64,000 nt of DNA from positions 26,128 to 90,127 of the forward strand of contig MU832046.1 of NCBI GenBank assembly GCA_029204225.1, given 5' to 3'. The notes under the pieces were generated by a model. It did not search any database, had not been told where the DNA came from, and was given only the letters and a program-made list of their open reading frames with translations. The stretch's first letter is position 1. Every line of letters begins with the position of its first letter. This document shows, piece after piece, positions 54,610-64,000 of the stretch. The position numbers and the translations under genes are program-made. This DNA comes from Diphasiastrum complanatum. Taxonomy: Eukaryota > Streptophyta > Lycopodiopsida > Lycopodiales > Lycopodiaceae.

Positions 54610-55101
54610 TTAATTTTGTTTTGTATCCCAACTATCATCCAACAACTCGGCGAATCGATTGAACTGTTTTCCATTCAACAAAATTTGATGGATATAAATC
54701 TGTAAAACCAACAAAACCATCACAAGAAAAATATAATTTAAAGAAAATGCCGATTCTAAAGAAATCAAATATGAAAACTTACGATTGCATTTTCTTCTAT
54801 CATTTGGATTCAAATCATGAATGTAGAGCTCATTGTGAAGATAAGCATGTTGAACTAAAACTTCCGTGATAGATTGACCGGCAAGTGATACTTTGAAATT
54901 CATTATCCTACCTTTCCAAGAGCTTCTATATATGTTATTTGATCTTTTTCTTTTCTGGAATGAGTCTTTTGTAGAGAGATGCATCAAGATCCATTGATAT
55001 TTTTGATATATTCTTGGTATCCATTGATCTTCTGCATTTTTTTCATTGCAAATATTGATTGCATCAATGGTTCCTCTTGGTCTCCGATTATGTGTAGCCA
55101 T
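54610..55101 (-). CDS. Unrecognised protein segment MATHNRRPRGTID, possible intron
   Basis: ATG at 55101 starts a 163-codon frame. Residues 1-100 are basic and aromatic (YQKYQWILMHLSTKDSFQK, SSWKGRIMNFKVSLAGQSIT, LHNELYIHDLNPNDRRK). At about 54781 a good donor-like GTAAGT occurs, and at about 54702 an acceptor-like TTGGTTTTACAG. The stretch between is AT-rich and hydrophobic, typical of an intron that happens to stay open. Splicing there would, however, change frame for the last block. A diverged second copy is at 51967-52260. No family is recognised. Confidence 0.4.
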   Translation of the reverse strand: MATHNRRPRGTIDAINICNEKNAEDQWIPRIYQKYQWILMHLSTKDSFQKRKRSNNIYRSSWKGRIMNFKVSLAGQSITEVLVQHAYLHNELYIHDLNPNDRRKCNRKFSYLISLESAFSLNYIFLVMVLLVLQIYIHQILLNGKQFNRFAELLDDSWDTKQN

Positions 55102-55514
55102 TAGCCGAAAATACGTGTACGCAAGCTAAGAACGGAGAGAATGTAGAGATTGAGAGGTAAACCTAAGAATGACAATCCAAAATAAGAGATAGAATGAAGA
55201 AAATGAGAGGTATACCTATGAATGACAAGAAGTTCCTAAACTACAAGGATTAGTTAACTACAGTTTACGACTATTGACGTCAAATCAACCTCGAGTGTAC
55301 AATTACGGACAACATAAGAGTATTCGAGCAGTAACTGTGGTCCAATCACAATTGTTTGTTCTATCCAGCGGGATATCTAAAAATCACAAAAATTTGACCG
55401 AGAAAGTTAAATACAATTTTTGTCCGTCAACCACTATTATAGTTCATCACAGATGGACACCGTTCATTGGGACACATATGCGTTGAAAGCGTGCAAAGTC
55501 AAAAATAGCATCTT
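55102..55514. other. No gene seen
   Basis: AT-rich sequence with no recognised feature. At about 55525 it joins abruptly to the middle of the coiled-coil frame (copy 2), in the sequence CATCAGCTCCCTGC. Confidence 0.4.
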
Positions 55515-56836
55515 GACATCAGCTCCCTGCAAAACGCCCTAACAACCGCACAGGATCAGGTAGATAAGGCAGTGCCGGATGCCAAGCAGCAGGTGCAGCT
55601 TTTGAAGGGGCAATTACAGATGGCCGAACAAGATCGCACACGGCTTCAAGGTGAATTGGATGCGACCACCCTTGAGCGTGATGCCTATCTGCAAACGCAA
55701 ATACCTGATCATCCGGTCACACCGACGGAGATTGCATATTTGTTCAAGAAAGTGGAAACATACAAAGTGGCCCTTCAGGGATTCCAAGGCCGCTTTGATA
55801 GGTTCAAAGGAGCAGCTTCAACTGGCAAAGGCAAAAGACACCATCAACGCCTATGAAAAAGCCGCCACTCAAGTGTTGGAAGCCGGACCACAAATCCCCA
55901 TCTCGGTCATGCTGCAATTCTCCCCTTTGTGCCAAGAAGTTGTACAAATGGATATAGGGGTTGATTCGAGCATGGACCAGTGGGGAGCTCCAGATCTAGC
56001 AGATCAACCGCCAACCATACCAACAGTACAAGCGGGTCCATCCTCATCAAGGACAAGCCATTTATTCAGAAGGCCCATCAGCGTCGAGGACCAGATCCAG
56101 ACCTTCTTAAAGCAACATCCACATGAGTCCTCGCGTGGTGGATGGGTTCTCAATTTTAAGACCTCCGAAATCGAGGCCGGCAAAGAATTGGACAAAATAC
56201 CTACACTAGAAGAGCAGCCGACATGGAGAATCACGATTTTTGAGAAAACTCCGAAATCAATTAGGAGTTACGTCACCAGCCCTCGCCAGTTGTGGGTAGA
56301 TCCTTATTACATGCCAATTCCGCGAAGACATAAATGGAAAGATTTGGGATTGGCTATGGACAAAATCACCATTCATATGCCCAATTGGCCAATCATCCAT
56401 CAGCCTTACAGTTGGAACATTTCAGTGGCTTTCCATCGGGCCTTACAAGCATATCAGAGAGAGTATGTCCACTCTCTGGATCCAATGGTGCGACAATCGG
56501 CAATGTTTTGCAAAAGATCTAACTCTGTTGGCGTTAGTGGCAACCAAATGGGATGATTGCTTTCCTACCCTGGCATTTGATCCAAATAAGCCGATGGCCT
56601 CAGAGCAAATCAAAGATCAGCTGCCGATTGCTCGACTGTATTTCCATGCGGCTATGATGGGGGGCTCTTGGGAATCCTACTTCACCTCATGGACAACTTC
56701 TAAGTGGATTGCCGGAGCCCACCGTTGTTTCCTGCCGCATAATTTGGATTTCAATACTGCACGCCTTGACTTTATGGAGAAGGTGCAGTATCATTTAATT
56801 AAGATTCGACGCGAAGCCAATAAAAGTCCCCAATAA
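55515..56836 (+). pseudogene. Coiled-coil reading frame, copy 2, 5' truncated
   Basis: It starts abruptly inside the coiled coil (matching 38236 of copy 1) and runs through QQVQLLKGQLQMAEQDRTRL and FQGRFDRFKGAA. A 4-base loss near 55822 shifts the frame, and then KAKDTINAYEKAATQVLEAG, FRRPISVEDQIQTFLKQHP and WRITIFEKTPKSIRSYVTS follow. A further frame change lies near 56500, before DDCFPTLAFDPNKPMASEQI and the end QYHLIKIRREANKSPQ at 56836. It shows the uninterrupted order that copy 1 had before the 11.6-kb insertion, and includes about 240 bp that copy 1 lacks. The protein family is not recognised. Confidence 0.65.
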
Positions 56837-56886
56837 CTGCATATTGCAGGTGTCATGGGACCGCCACCAGTTTTGGTGGGAGATAC

Positions 56887-57649
56887 TGTTGGAGGGTTTG
56901 CGGATCCCAAGGTAACCCTAACCCTAGTTAATAAGTGAGAGGGATTTGGCACCCTGCGTGTGTAAGTCCAACCCAATGATCACATAGTTATTTGATTAAT
57001 TAGAAAGTTAATAAAGGACTTTAGGTCTTTTTGTGGGACTTTTAATGTCGCAGGGCCTAAATGTCAAGTTAGTGAATAAAGTTGGGTTTCCCTCCAATTC
57101 TAATGGTTTCCACACTTTTTTAAATTTGAATGAAAAGAGAGGCAAGATTGGACCAATAGGATTCAAAGGCCAGGGTCCTCCTCTCTACTATAAAAAGGGA
57201 CCAACTCAAGTTGCTCCTCATGTTCATTTTCTCATTTCAATAAAGCATATTGGTTCTCTTTAGAAATGGATTGATGAATGTCCTTGCTCTTCCTCTCTTT
57301 TCCTCCGTTTCTCATGCTTTCTTTGGATTTTGCTAGTTGTTGGATTTGATCATTATTGGGATTGCTATTTCTTATGCTTTTTGTGAGAGAGAGAGGGGAG
57401 AGAGAAGAGTAAGTTTCTATCATTGTTATGGATTTAGGGTTAATGGAAGTAGGGTTAATGGATGTAGTGTTAATGTTTAGTGTTAATGGATGTTAGTGTT
57501 AGATCCTCCATTCATGTTAAAATCTGAACTATACTATCGCTCTCATGGGAACGAACCTACGCGTGACAACTAACTCCGTCTCTTTGATGCTAGATTGACT
57601 AGATCTTGGATTCAAGTTAGGCAAGGAAAGAAACCCACTACACTCTAGC
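56887..57649 (+). repeat. LTR following copy 2 (about 763 bp)
   Basis: It starts TGTTGGAGGGTTTGCGG after GGTGGGAGATAC and is closely similar to 50999-51798, including the TATA-like CTATAAAAAGGG near 57187 and CAATAAAG. It has fewer GTTAATGGATGTAG repeats (about 57434-57500). The end is placed where similarity stops. Confidence 0.65.
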
Positions 57650-60600
57650 TCTCCCTCTCCTCGTGATAGCAAGATCTCTCAGTTTTGGTATGATAAATCT
57701 CTTTCTTGAAGATCGTGCTCTTTGTAATCACGTTGTGGCTGATCTAGGTCTTTCTTGTTGATCGTGATATGTTTAATCGAGATCTTTGTCTGATCGATTA
57801 GTTTGGACACAAAATAACAGACGTTTTTAGACGGATAGTCTTCAGGACAATAATATCTATTTTATAAATTCAATTCCGAATATTCCAGCAATTTTTTCTA
57901 GAATGCATAAGATGAACGCAAGTGATCCCAACATAGAACCTCGTCATTGGCCAACAAAGCTGCAATGAGGGACTATTAGGCTGGTAAAAAATAGGAACAA
58001 AGAATGAAAGAACGATTTTGCAACAGGCTTGGAGGCCAACCTTCAATAGTTGCAAACCAAATCTAATACTATTGAAAGCACTCTTGTTTCTAACGTCCAT
58101 AACACCCTCAGTCAAATTAAGGTGCCTCACTCGGTGAATGAACTCTTTGCGTCATCAAAATTCATTAGTACAAATTATGTGCATAGGATATAAGGTATTC
58201 TTGGTATATAGTATTTCGCAATTGAGAAATAGACTCAGTTCATTAGTGATTGTATCCCAGAGAGCTTAATTGGTTAATAGATCTTAATGATTCTAAGTCT
58301 GATGACAAGTGAATTTATATAGAATTCAATAGAACTTTGGGCATCTAGATTCGGTTCTAGATAGTAATTTAAAGTTTTTTGTAGTTGAAGATGTTTATCA
58401 ATACCATTTTGGTATGTTTTTTGTCTTTAATTATTTGATGAATGTAGAACTTGGATAACTCACACTTCTGTTAAAGATCCAATTCAAAAAATATTCTTAA
58501 AATCCAGTAAGATTTTGGAATGATTCTTATAATTTCTTGAGTTGCGTATTGGACATATACTCCAATAACCTTTAAAGATTATGGTTTTAAATTCTAGTGA
58601 ATTATAATTGACGAGATATAAGAATCTAAATATTTGTGAATCATGAATAAATATGGTCAGTAATTCTTGATCTATTGAATGAGTCAAGAATTTAGATCAG
58701 TGATTAAAAATCTATATATCTTTACTCCAATGATTTGAGAAAATGTCTCATAAGCATTCTCATAAAGTAGATTATGTTTACTTGTGGAGAGTTTGTTTAC
58801 TTTAGTGGATGTTATTCTACTACAAATTATAGTCTATAAGTGCTTTTCTAGTTGGATGAACTGTTATGCCTTAAAATTTTTGGATGTTTTAAGAGTATCA
58901 ATACTAAGAAGCATTTATGATAGGTCTACAACAAATTGAGGATACTTTTGGAATATAATTATTAACTTCTTTGAACTTTTAGCTTTGATCTCCATTGTTA
59001 GGTAATAATTCATCCAGTGTTTCATGTAGATTGATTTACATAAAGATCATGTTCCTAATTTAAAGAGAATTAAACTCGATTGAAATTTTTTTCACTTAGT
59101 GTATTTTCCAAACTTGAGTACTCTAGAGCAGAGATAAACATTTGGATTTATCATTCTATATCTGAGTAGTAGTTTGATATTTGAAGCCAAACTAAGGATA
59201 ATGAATTCCAGTGTGATTGTTGTAAGTTGAAGAAATGGGTTTTGGTTTTTTTTTCCTGTTTGGATGATAGCTCTTCCAAGTTGTTGCATTAATTCAACAT
59301 CCTCGTTCTCTATGTATGTTCTCTCAAGTCCAATTGCTCTTCTTCCACTTCTTCCCATCCTTCTCAAGTTGTTAGATGCTTTGCTTCTTACGTGCTTTAC
59401 TGTTGTTTCCTATCTCGTCTTGTTGTTGAGGCTTCTAGAGAGTTAGGTCCTCTCTTGCTACTATAGACCATCTAGTGTGAAATCCAGTTTCTCACTCTCC
59501 TCCCTTAGATTTCTTTTCTCTTCTCCCTCTACCATTTTTTTTTAGCATTATTCTCCTTCTTTAAAATTCTAGTTTAGTTTTTAATTTCGGATCTTTTCCA
59601 CTAGCTTCTTCTTACTTACTTGAGATTGTTTAACATTATCCTCACCATTTTGCATGTTTTTTGCTTTCTTCTTGTTTATGCTTCTTAACAACAAAGCTCT
59701 TTTTGACATGAAATTGTCTTCCATTCTTGTGTTTGATGTGAACCTTAGCTTTTATCGCTTTTGACCTTAATTAACTCCCCCATCACTTCATTCTTCCTTA
59801 ATCATTGAGACCTTATTTTGCTCGTGCTTGCCTCGAAAAATCTTCTTTATTTCACCACCAACAATATAACATCGTCTAAGTTGACAATCCTCTCTTATTG
59901 GTTTTTCTTTTGGTAAATGGGGACATGAAGTTGGCCAAGGATGAAGCGTGCAGTTTTATCAACATATAACCATTAACAAGAAAGCTCAAAGAAACTAAGC
60001 AAAGTCAATTATTGAAATCACTAGGTCTCTGAGTTATTTTGAAAAGGAAACAATGAAAGCCAACCAAACAACATCTAAGGCCAAGGATAATTTTTGACAT
60101 CATTAGAGATCAAACAAAGTTGTTGAATATGTTTTCAATAACTTTGACTTTCATGCTAACACCAATTTCTTCAAGAATACAAGCTTGAGTTGCATTGGAA
60201 GAGAAGCCATGTATTTTGAAATTGGGCAAACTGGCATATGCTTCAAGGCTTACAAAAAATACCAAAAAATGTGACTGTATTTGCTTACTAAATGGAAGCC
60301 CCAATTTGTTGAGATAAAAAAGATGCAAATTGAAAGGTTTGGCACACTTGTCTATTGAAGCACTATTGTGAAGCTCACATCAACAATGATATTATGCTAT
60401 TCTCTGACAATTGCTACATATGATTCAAAAGTAGATTAAAAGCCACCGCTTACCTTTTCTATGGACATTGTGTTGACGTGTGCACGGTTCTTTGAAACCA
60501 CTAGGTTGCCATAACTACTCTCACACAAATTAATCTACCCATACTCGCTTCACCTTTAATGCAAATATCCAATCTTATATTCTAAAGCCTCAACAACCTC

Positions 60601-61130
60601 TGCAATAGTCCCTAGCACACGTAACGAGGAAATATGTCCCTCGTCGCGGTTGTGACCTCTCTTAGGGCATAATTCAATTCTTCTAAAAATGCAATCATGG
60701 TTTTAATTTTATGCTTTAAGATTTGAATGCCTTACGTAATGCAAAGCTTCTCATGATGTATGAATTACTTGTTACATTTTTTGTAAGAGGAATATGAAAG
60801 CACTTTAGGTAGTAAAGCTAAAAGGTAGATCGCTTACAACTACCTTATTATGAGGAGTAAAAGTCTTATATTGAGACTTTGAATAGATTTATTATCAGCT
60901 CATATAATTTTCGACAAAGTTAAAAAAAACACTATATTGGTCACAAAAGTCATACAACCTTGAAATTAGAAGAAAGTCCCTTGCAGTGGGATGTATGCGC
61001 AAAGTTGTTGATTGCCACCAAAAATATGCAAACTCGAATCTAGACCAATGTATCTAAGATGTCAAGTTGTGTATATATCAATAATGTATAAAAAAACGGA
61101 TAATCAAAAGCAATGGGCATTAATTATCAA
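57650..61130. other. AT-rich intergenic region with small relics
   Basis: No intact gene. Plus-strand coding-like pieces near 57850-58190 (KSNTIESTLVSNVHNTLSQ) have stops and are not recognised. A gypsy integrase tail is at about 58930-59085. The remainder shows only chance frames. 61000-61130, immediately upstream of the host exon, may hold promoter sequence. Confidence 0.5.
58930..59085 (+). pseudogene. Tiny Ty3/gypsy integrase C-terminal fragment
   Basis: IHPVFHVD is encoded at about 59005-59030. After a one-base frame change it is followed by HKDHVPNLKRIKLD. The first block is the conserved end motif of Ty3/gypsy integrases. It is too short for lineage assignment. Confidence 0.5.
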
Positions 61131-61135
61131 ACGCT

Positions 61136-61149
61136 AAACCCTAAACCCT
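61136..61149 (+). promoter_or_regulatory. Double telo-box before the host exon
   Basis: AAACCCTAAACCCT lies about 180 bases upstream of the ATG at 61327, with a GCCCTAGTTTC shortly after. Telo-boxes (AAACCCTA) are common near transcription starts of plant genes for ribosomal and other translation- or growth-linked proteins, which fits an RNA-binding protein gene. The CT-rich stretch at 61193-61320 looks like a 5' untranslated region. Confidence 0.6.
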
Positions 61150-61326
61150 GAAAAAGCCCTAGTTTCTTTCACAACTTTCCAATCAATTTGTAGTCTCTCT
61201 CTCGGTCTCCCTGTCGCTCGCTCTCTTCACAATCTTTAGCGTGTGCTCGGCGAATAGTCAGTGAGTGAGCTTCGCTTACTTTGTTGCTTCCTCTGTCTGT
61301 GTCTCTGTCTTCATTCTCGGCCAAAC

Positions 61327-61462
61327 ATGGCATTCACAAGAGGTATGGGAGGTTTTCTTCGCCGCATGCTTCCAGAATGTGGCTTAACTGCTGCTCCGAA
61401 ATCTTTCCTGCCTTTGTACGAGACGGCCCGCTCAATGTCCTCATCCAAGCTCTTCATTGGAG
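61327..61462 (+). CDS. Exon 1 of a mitochondrial glycine-rich RNA-binding protein
   Basis: ATG 61327 encodes 45 codons: an Arg/Ser-rich, acid-poor N-terminus (MAFTRGMGGFLRRMLPECGL) typical of a mitochondrial presequence. The start of an RRM follows: MSSSKLFIGG, the RNP2 strand. Plant mitochondrial GR-RBPs (GRP/ORRM relatives) begin this way and have their first intron right inside this GG. The exon ends GGAG|GTATTG at 61462/61463, a good donor, in phase 1. The open frame upstream (from 61261) has no ATG, and its CT-rich leader is probably untranslated. Exon 2 (next RRM residues expected LSW-like) is not found up to 64000. The product would bind RNA in mitochondria and might aid editing or cold response. 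That comes from the family, not from this sequence. Confidence 0.75.
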
Positions 61463-62319
61463 GTATTGAATATTATATATATGAAATATATTTGTGCTTT
61501 TGATTTTGCTTTGATTGTTCATTGTTTACTTTTCTTGATCATGATTGGGTTGTAATTATCGTGGAAATAGGATCTCAGATCTATGTATATGATTGATACA
61601 TTGATATATGAGATAATAATGTGTTATAATGATGAAAAAAAATTAGAATGTTTTTGAAAATTTTTAAGGGAGTTGCTGACACTGAAAAATTAGACTATGC
61701 GGTTCACATAAAGTGAAGTATTTAACAGTTTTGAGAGATGATGTTTGGGAAGAGATCATTCTGTCGTTTATCCAGAGTTGGGGTTTTGGCAAGTGTCAGG
61801 GGCTTCTACCAAAACTGAACTACGTCCTATCCATGGATCTTAAAACTTAAATAATCCTAGAAAAGGCACGCTAAATCCTGTTCTCGGCTATTTGTAGGCG
61901 CCATACCTTTCCTTGCTCTTGGCCTCTCTTGGGTTTCAAGGCAAATGTACGAGAAATCTACCTACAATGGCTTAAAGCCCTTTGGAATTATCTAACACCT
62001 GCTTATGCCTACGCAAATGCGAGAAGGAAGGGAAAGGTTAAGACGAGGATGGTTACACTTGAGAGCCAATCTCCCTAAGCGCAGTCCGCTGTTGCTAGTC
62101 TTGTTACCTCTTTATCCCCAATGTCATGACTCGCAACAACCTGTTGCATAGTTCTAAGCATCCATAGGCTAAGCAAGCATGCCAAGTTACAACAGAAAAT
62201 AAAGTTTTGAACGTAGTAAACTCAAGAAAGACTCCTACATATGTATTAGCAAAGCATGTCTCTCACGTAGGAGGAAGCACAAAGCAAGACAAGCATTCAC
62301 ATGCAAATCAAATTCTCAC

Positions 62320-62365
62320 ACTATCTCTCTCTCTCTCTTTCTCTCTCACTCTGTCACTCACACAC
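62320..62365. repeat. CT/CA-rich microsatellite
   Basis: An imperfect CT run that passes into CACA-rich sequence. Confidence 0.8.
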
Positions 62366-62494
62366 ATCACATAAGACACAAGAGGGAGGAAACTCAATTC
62401 TTTTATTGCTCAAATGAAATTGGAGAACAAGAATTACAAAGGATTTTACCCTTATATAGTTGGGTCTCCTAACACTTCTTGGTGTATTTCACAG

Positions 62495-62520
62495 TTGCAG
62501 CGGATCGCGATCCGCTGCAA
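62495..62520. repeat. Perfect 26-bp palindrome
   Basis: The left half TTGCAGCGGATCG (62495-62507) is followed immediately by its exact reverse complement (62508-62520), with no loop. It lies at the left end of the insert described at 62490-63149. Confidence 0.95.
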
Positions 62521-62852
62521 AAACGTTCCGGATCATGGGATCCGCAACCCGGATCGGGTTTTTGGTTTTTTTAAAAGACTAATGGCCAATTTTTTTTTTT
62601 TTTTTTGAGTTTAATACTAACTAAAACCTAATTGAATGGTGGACATGATGGAATGATTACAATCCAAGATATATCATGGTTCAATCAGGCTGATAGCCGA
62701 TTCTAAGATGCACGTTTCGTGAAGTATTTCTCATTTCTGACAGACCTTAGCCTTTCCAAATATTTGCTTTTGAAATCAGAAATCAGTTTTGCTTTTGAAA
62801 TATTTGCTTTTCCAATAGGACTGGTGGGAATTGTATACTTCTTGTGGAATAG

Positions 62853-62938
62853 CTGAAACCATCTATTGATGTCCAGATTTCTGAAACCATCTGAAAATGC
62901 AGCCATCTGAAACCATCTACTGATGTCGAGATTTCTGA
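62853..62938. repeat. 54-bp tandem repeat, two units
   Basis: CTGAAACCATCTATTGATG at 62853 and CTGAAACCATCTACTGATG at 62907 begin two near-identical stretches of about 30 bp, in 54-bp spacing. Further CTGAAACCAT copies lie at 62881 and about 62957. Confidence 0.8.
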
Positions 62939-64000
62939 TGATTGTAGCCTGCAGCCATCTGAAACCATTTGAAACCAAGCAACATATCTGCATAACAATT
63001 GCTTTTTTGATATCCTTTCACATGATATCCATATTGGCAACTTTCCAAAAAAAAAATTTTATTTGCGATCCGGGAAACCCTAACGGGAATTTCCTGATCG
63101 CGTTCTGGATCGCATTCCGGATTGCGTTTCGGAACGTGGCCTGCAACTATGGTGTATTTACAATCGATGGCGCTTTGTACAATACTTGTGCACCGTTCCT
63201 AGATGCACCACGTTCTGGAACATAGGCTTTTGATCACGTTTTGGGGATTTGGGAATGTTCCATTCTGGATTTTTTTTCACCTACAATTTCACAAATTTAG
63301 AGCAATCCTATTCGCTGTGCACAGATCAAACTCGTGACATTTCAAAACAGATTCATGCTTTAAGCAAAATTTTCAATAGGATGGGTAGTATGGACATGGT
63401 TTACAAAGCAACCAAAATGCTGAGTTCCGGAACGAGCATTCCGGAAAACTATGCCTCCAGATCGCCGTTTTGTCACAACTTAGTCACTGTTATGTGGTGT
63501 CTGACTTATTACTTAACTTGAAAAGACGAGGCTATGAGATTCCTCGCTATTTATTTACATGTATCTTTGTTGGGGATTTTGATGGTGCTGAAATCTCCCA
63601 ACAGAATCTACAATTCCCATTAGTTGGATGGTGAGTCTTGGATCTACTCATAGTAGACTTGCATCGCCATTGGATGGACTGTGGTGGTATGAGATGCCAT
63701 TGTTGGGAGTCTATGACAGATGGTGCTGAGGAGCTTGTATGGGGATGAGTGTGTGATTGATTCCATATTCAATTGGTTGGGTGGTTTATCTGTTGTCTAG
63801 CTGACTAGCTCCAATATGGTATAATAGTCATAGCAACAAAGTACTACCAAAAATCATCATTGATTATCATTGTCTTTACAATTCTTGATCTATGTTTGCA
63901 ATTTTTTTGGCTCTATTTGTGTTTGGGTTGCCATTTTGTTCGTAGCTTGCATTGGAGGCTGGAGCATATTTTGGGCCTAGAGAAAGTGGATGTTATGTTC

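Larger units (their letters stand above)
62490..63149. mobile_element. Non-autonomous DNA-transposon-like insert with palindromic, GC-rich ends
   Basis: TGGTGTATTT occurs at 62480-62489 and again at 63150-63159, a 10-bp direct repeat (9 bp if one base belongs to the element). The ends between them are related in inverse orientation: AGTTGCAG near the left end, and CTGCAACT at the right end. Subterminal GGATCGC/GCGATCC and TTCCGGA motifs lie on both sides. The middle is AT-rich, non-coding and includes a 54-bp tandem repeat. A 9-10-bp duplication with such ends fits a Mutator-like MITE, but the inverted ends are short and offset by two bases. Confidence 0.5.
61463..64000 (+). other. Probable first intron of the RNA-binding protein gene (continues past window)
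   Basis: It begins with donor GTATTG at 61463. No recognisable RRM continuation is seen downstream, so the intron probably extends past the window end, or the gene is broken. It contains a CT/CA-rich microsatellite (about 62320-62365), the transposon-like insert at 62490-63149, and TTCCGGA-type motifs near 63190-63450. Confidence 0.45.

Noticed and set aside
56912-56926. CCCTAACCCTAG as a telomeric repeat
   Set aside because: Less than two units, and part of the LTR start shared with 51014; not an array.

Overview
This window looks like nuclear DNA of a land plant with a very repeat-rich genome. The evidence is nested Ty1/copia and Ty3/gypsy LTR retrotransposons with tRNA-Met-type primer sites, a tRNA-derived repeat, long CT/GA microsatellites, AG|GT splice sites and no bacterial-type operons. 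Species cannot be read from the sequence. A fern or other large-genome plant would fit, but that is inference. The only clear host gene is the first exon of a mitochondrial glycine-rich RNA-binding protein at 61327-61462, whose later exons lie outside the window or beyond a long intron. A possible second first exon lies at 21045-21171.

Layout. 1-2280: no gene, one perfect 19-bp hairpin. About 2285-13306: a decayed chromovirus-like Ty3/gypsy element (gag, PR, RT, RNase H, IN, chromodomain, 3' LTR) split by a young copia-type element at 4129-9699 (element 1). 13900-15640 (-): remnants with an RNase H fold and a coiled coil. 15693-17440: 5' LTR and gag start of another copia family, with a 146-bp CT tract. 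17460-17900: TRIM-like piece and tRNA-like SINE head. 17926-21420: old direct repeats, possible exon, GA tract. 22426-28947 (-): copia element 2, very young (1 difference between LTRs, perfect 5-bp target duplication), inserted into the LTR of a decayed third copia copy (21647-29154, gag at 29938). 30918-32479: 3' end and LTR of a further copia. 32700-34143: unknown and copia fragments. 34177-35985: Ty3/gypsy RNase H-IN.

36770-57649 holds two copies of an unrecognised coiled-coil reading frame, each followed by a polypurine tract and an LTR. The first copy is split by an 11.6-kb GC-rich, non-coding composite LTR element (38545-50166). This composite is made of about eight full or partial copies of one LTR family, still bounded by a GCAGC target duplication. 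51799-55514 between the two copies holds unrecognised minus-strand frames and small retroelement scraps. 57650-61130 is AT-rich with no gene. The host exon follows, and its intron carries a roughly 0.66-kb transposon-like insert with palindromic ends.

How parts relate. Elements 1 and 2 share almost identical R-U5, leader and gag, but differ in U3 and in their 3' half. Element 1 has replaced protease, integrase and the start of RT with about 1 kb of other sequence. Both keep one long open frame whose RT catalytic motif is altered, so both probably depend on enzymes made elsewhere. The GC-rich composite is also non-autonomous: it has LTRs, a primer site and a polypurine tract, plus a repeated hairpin array just after the primer site, but no protein. 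The most unusual signals are that hairpin array and concatemer, the mosaic pair of copia elements, and the palindromic insert in the host intron.
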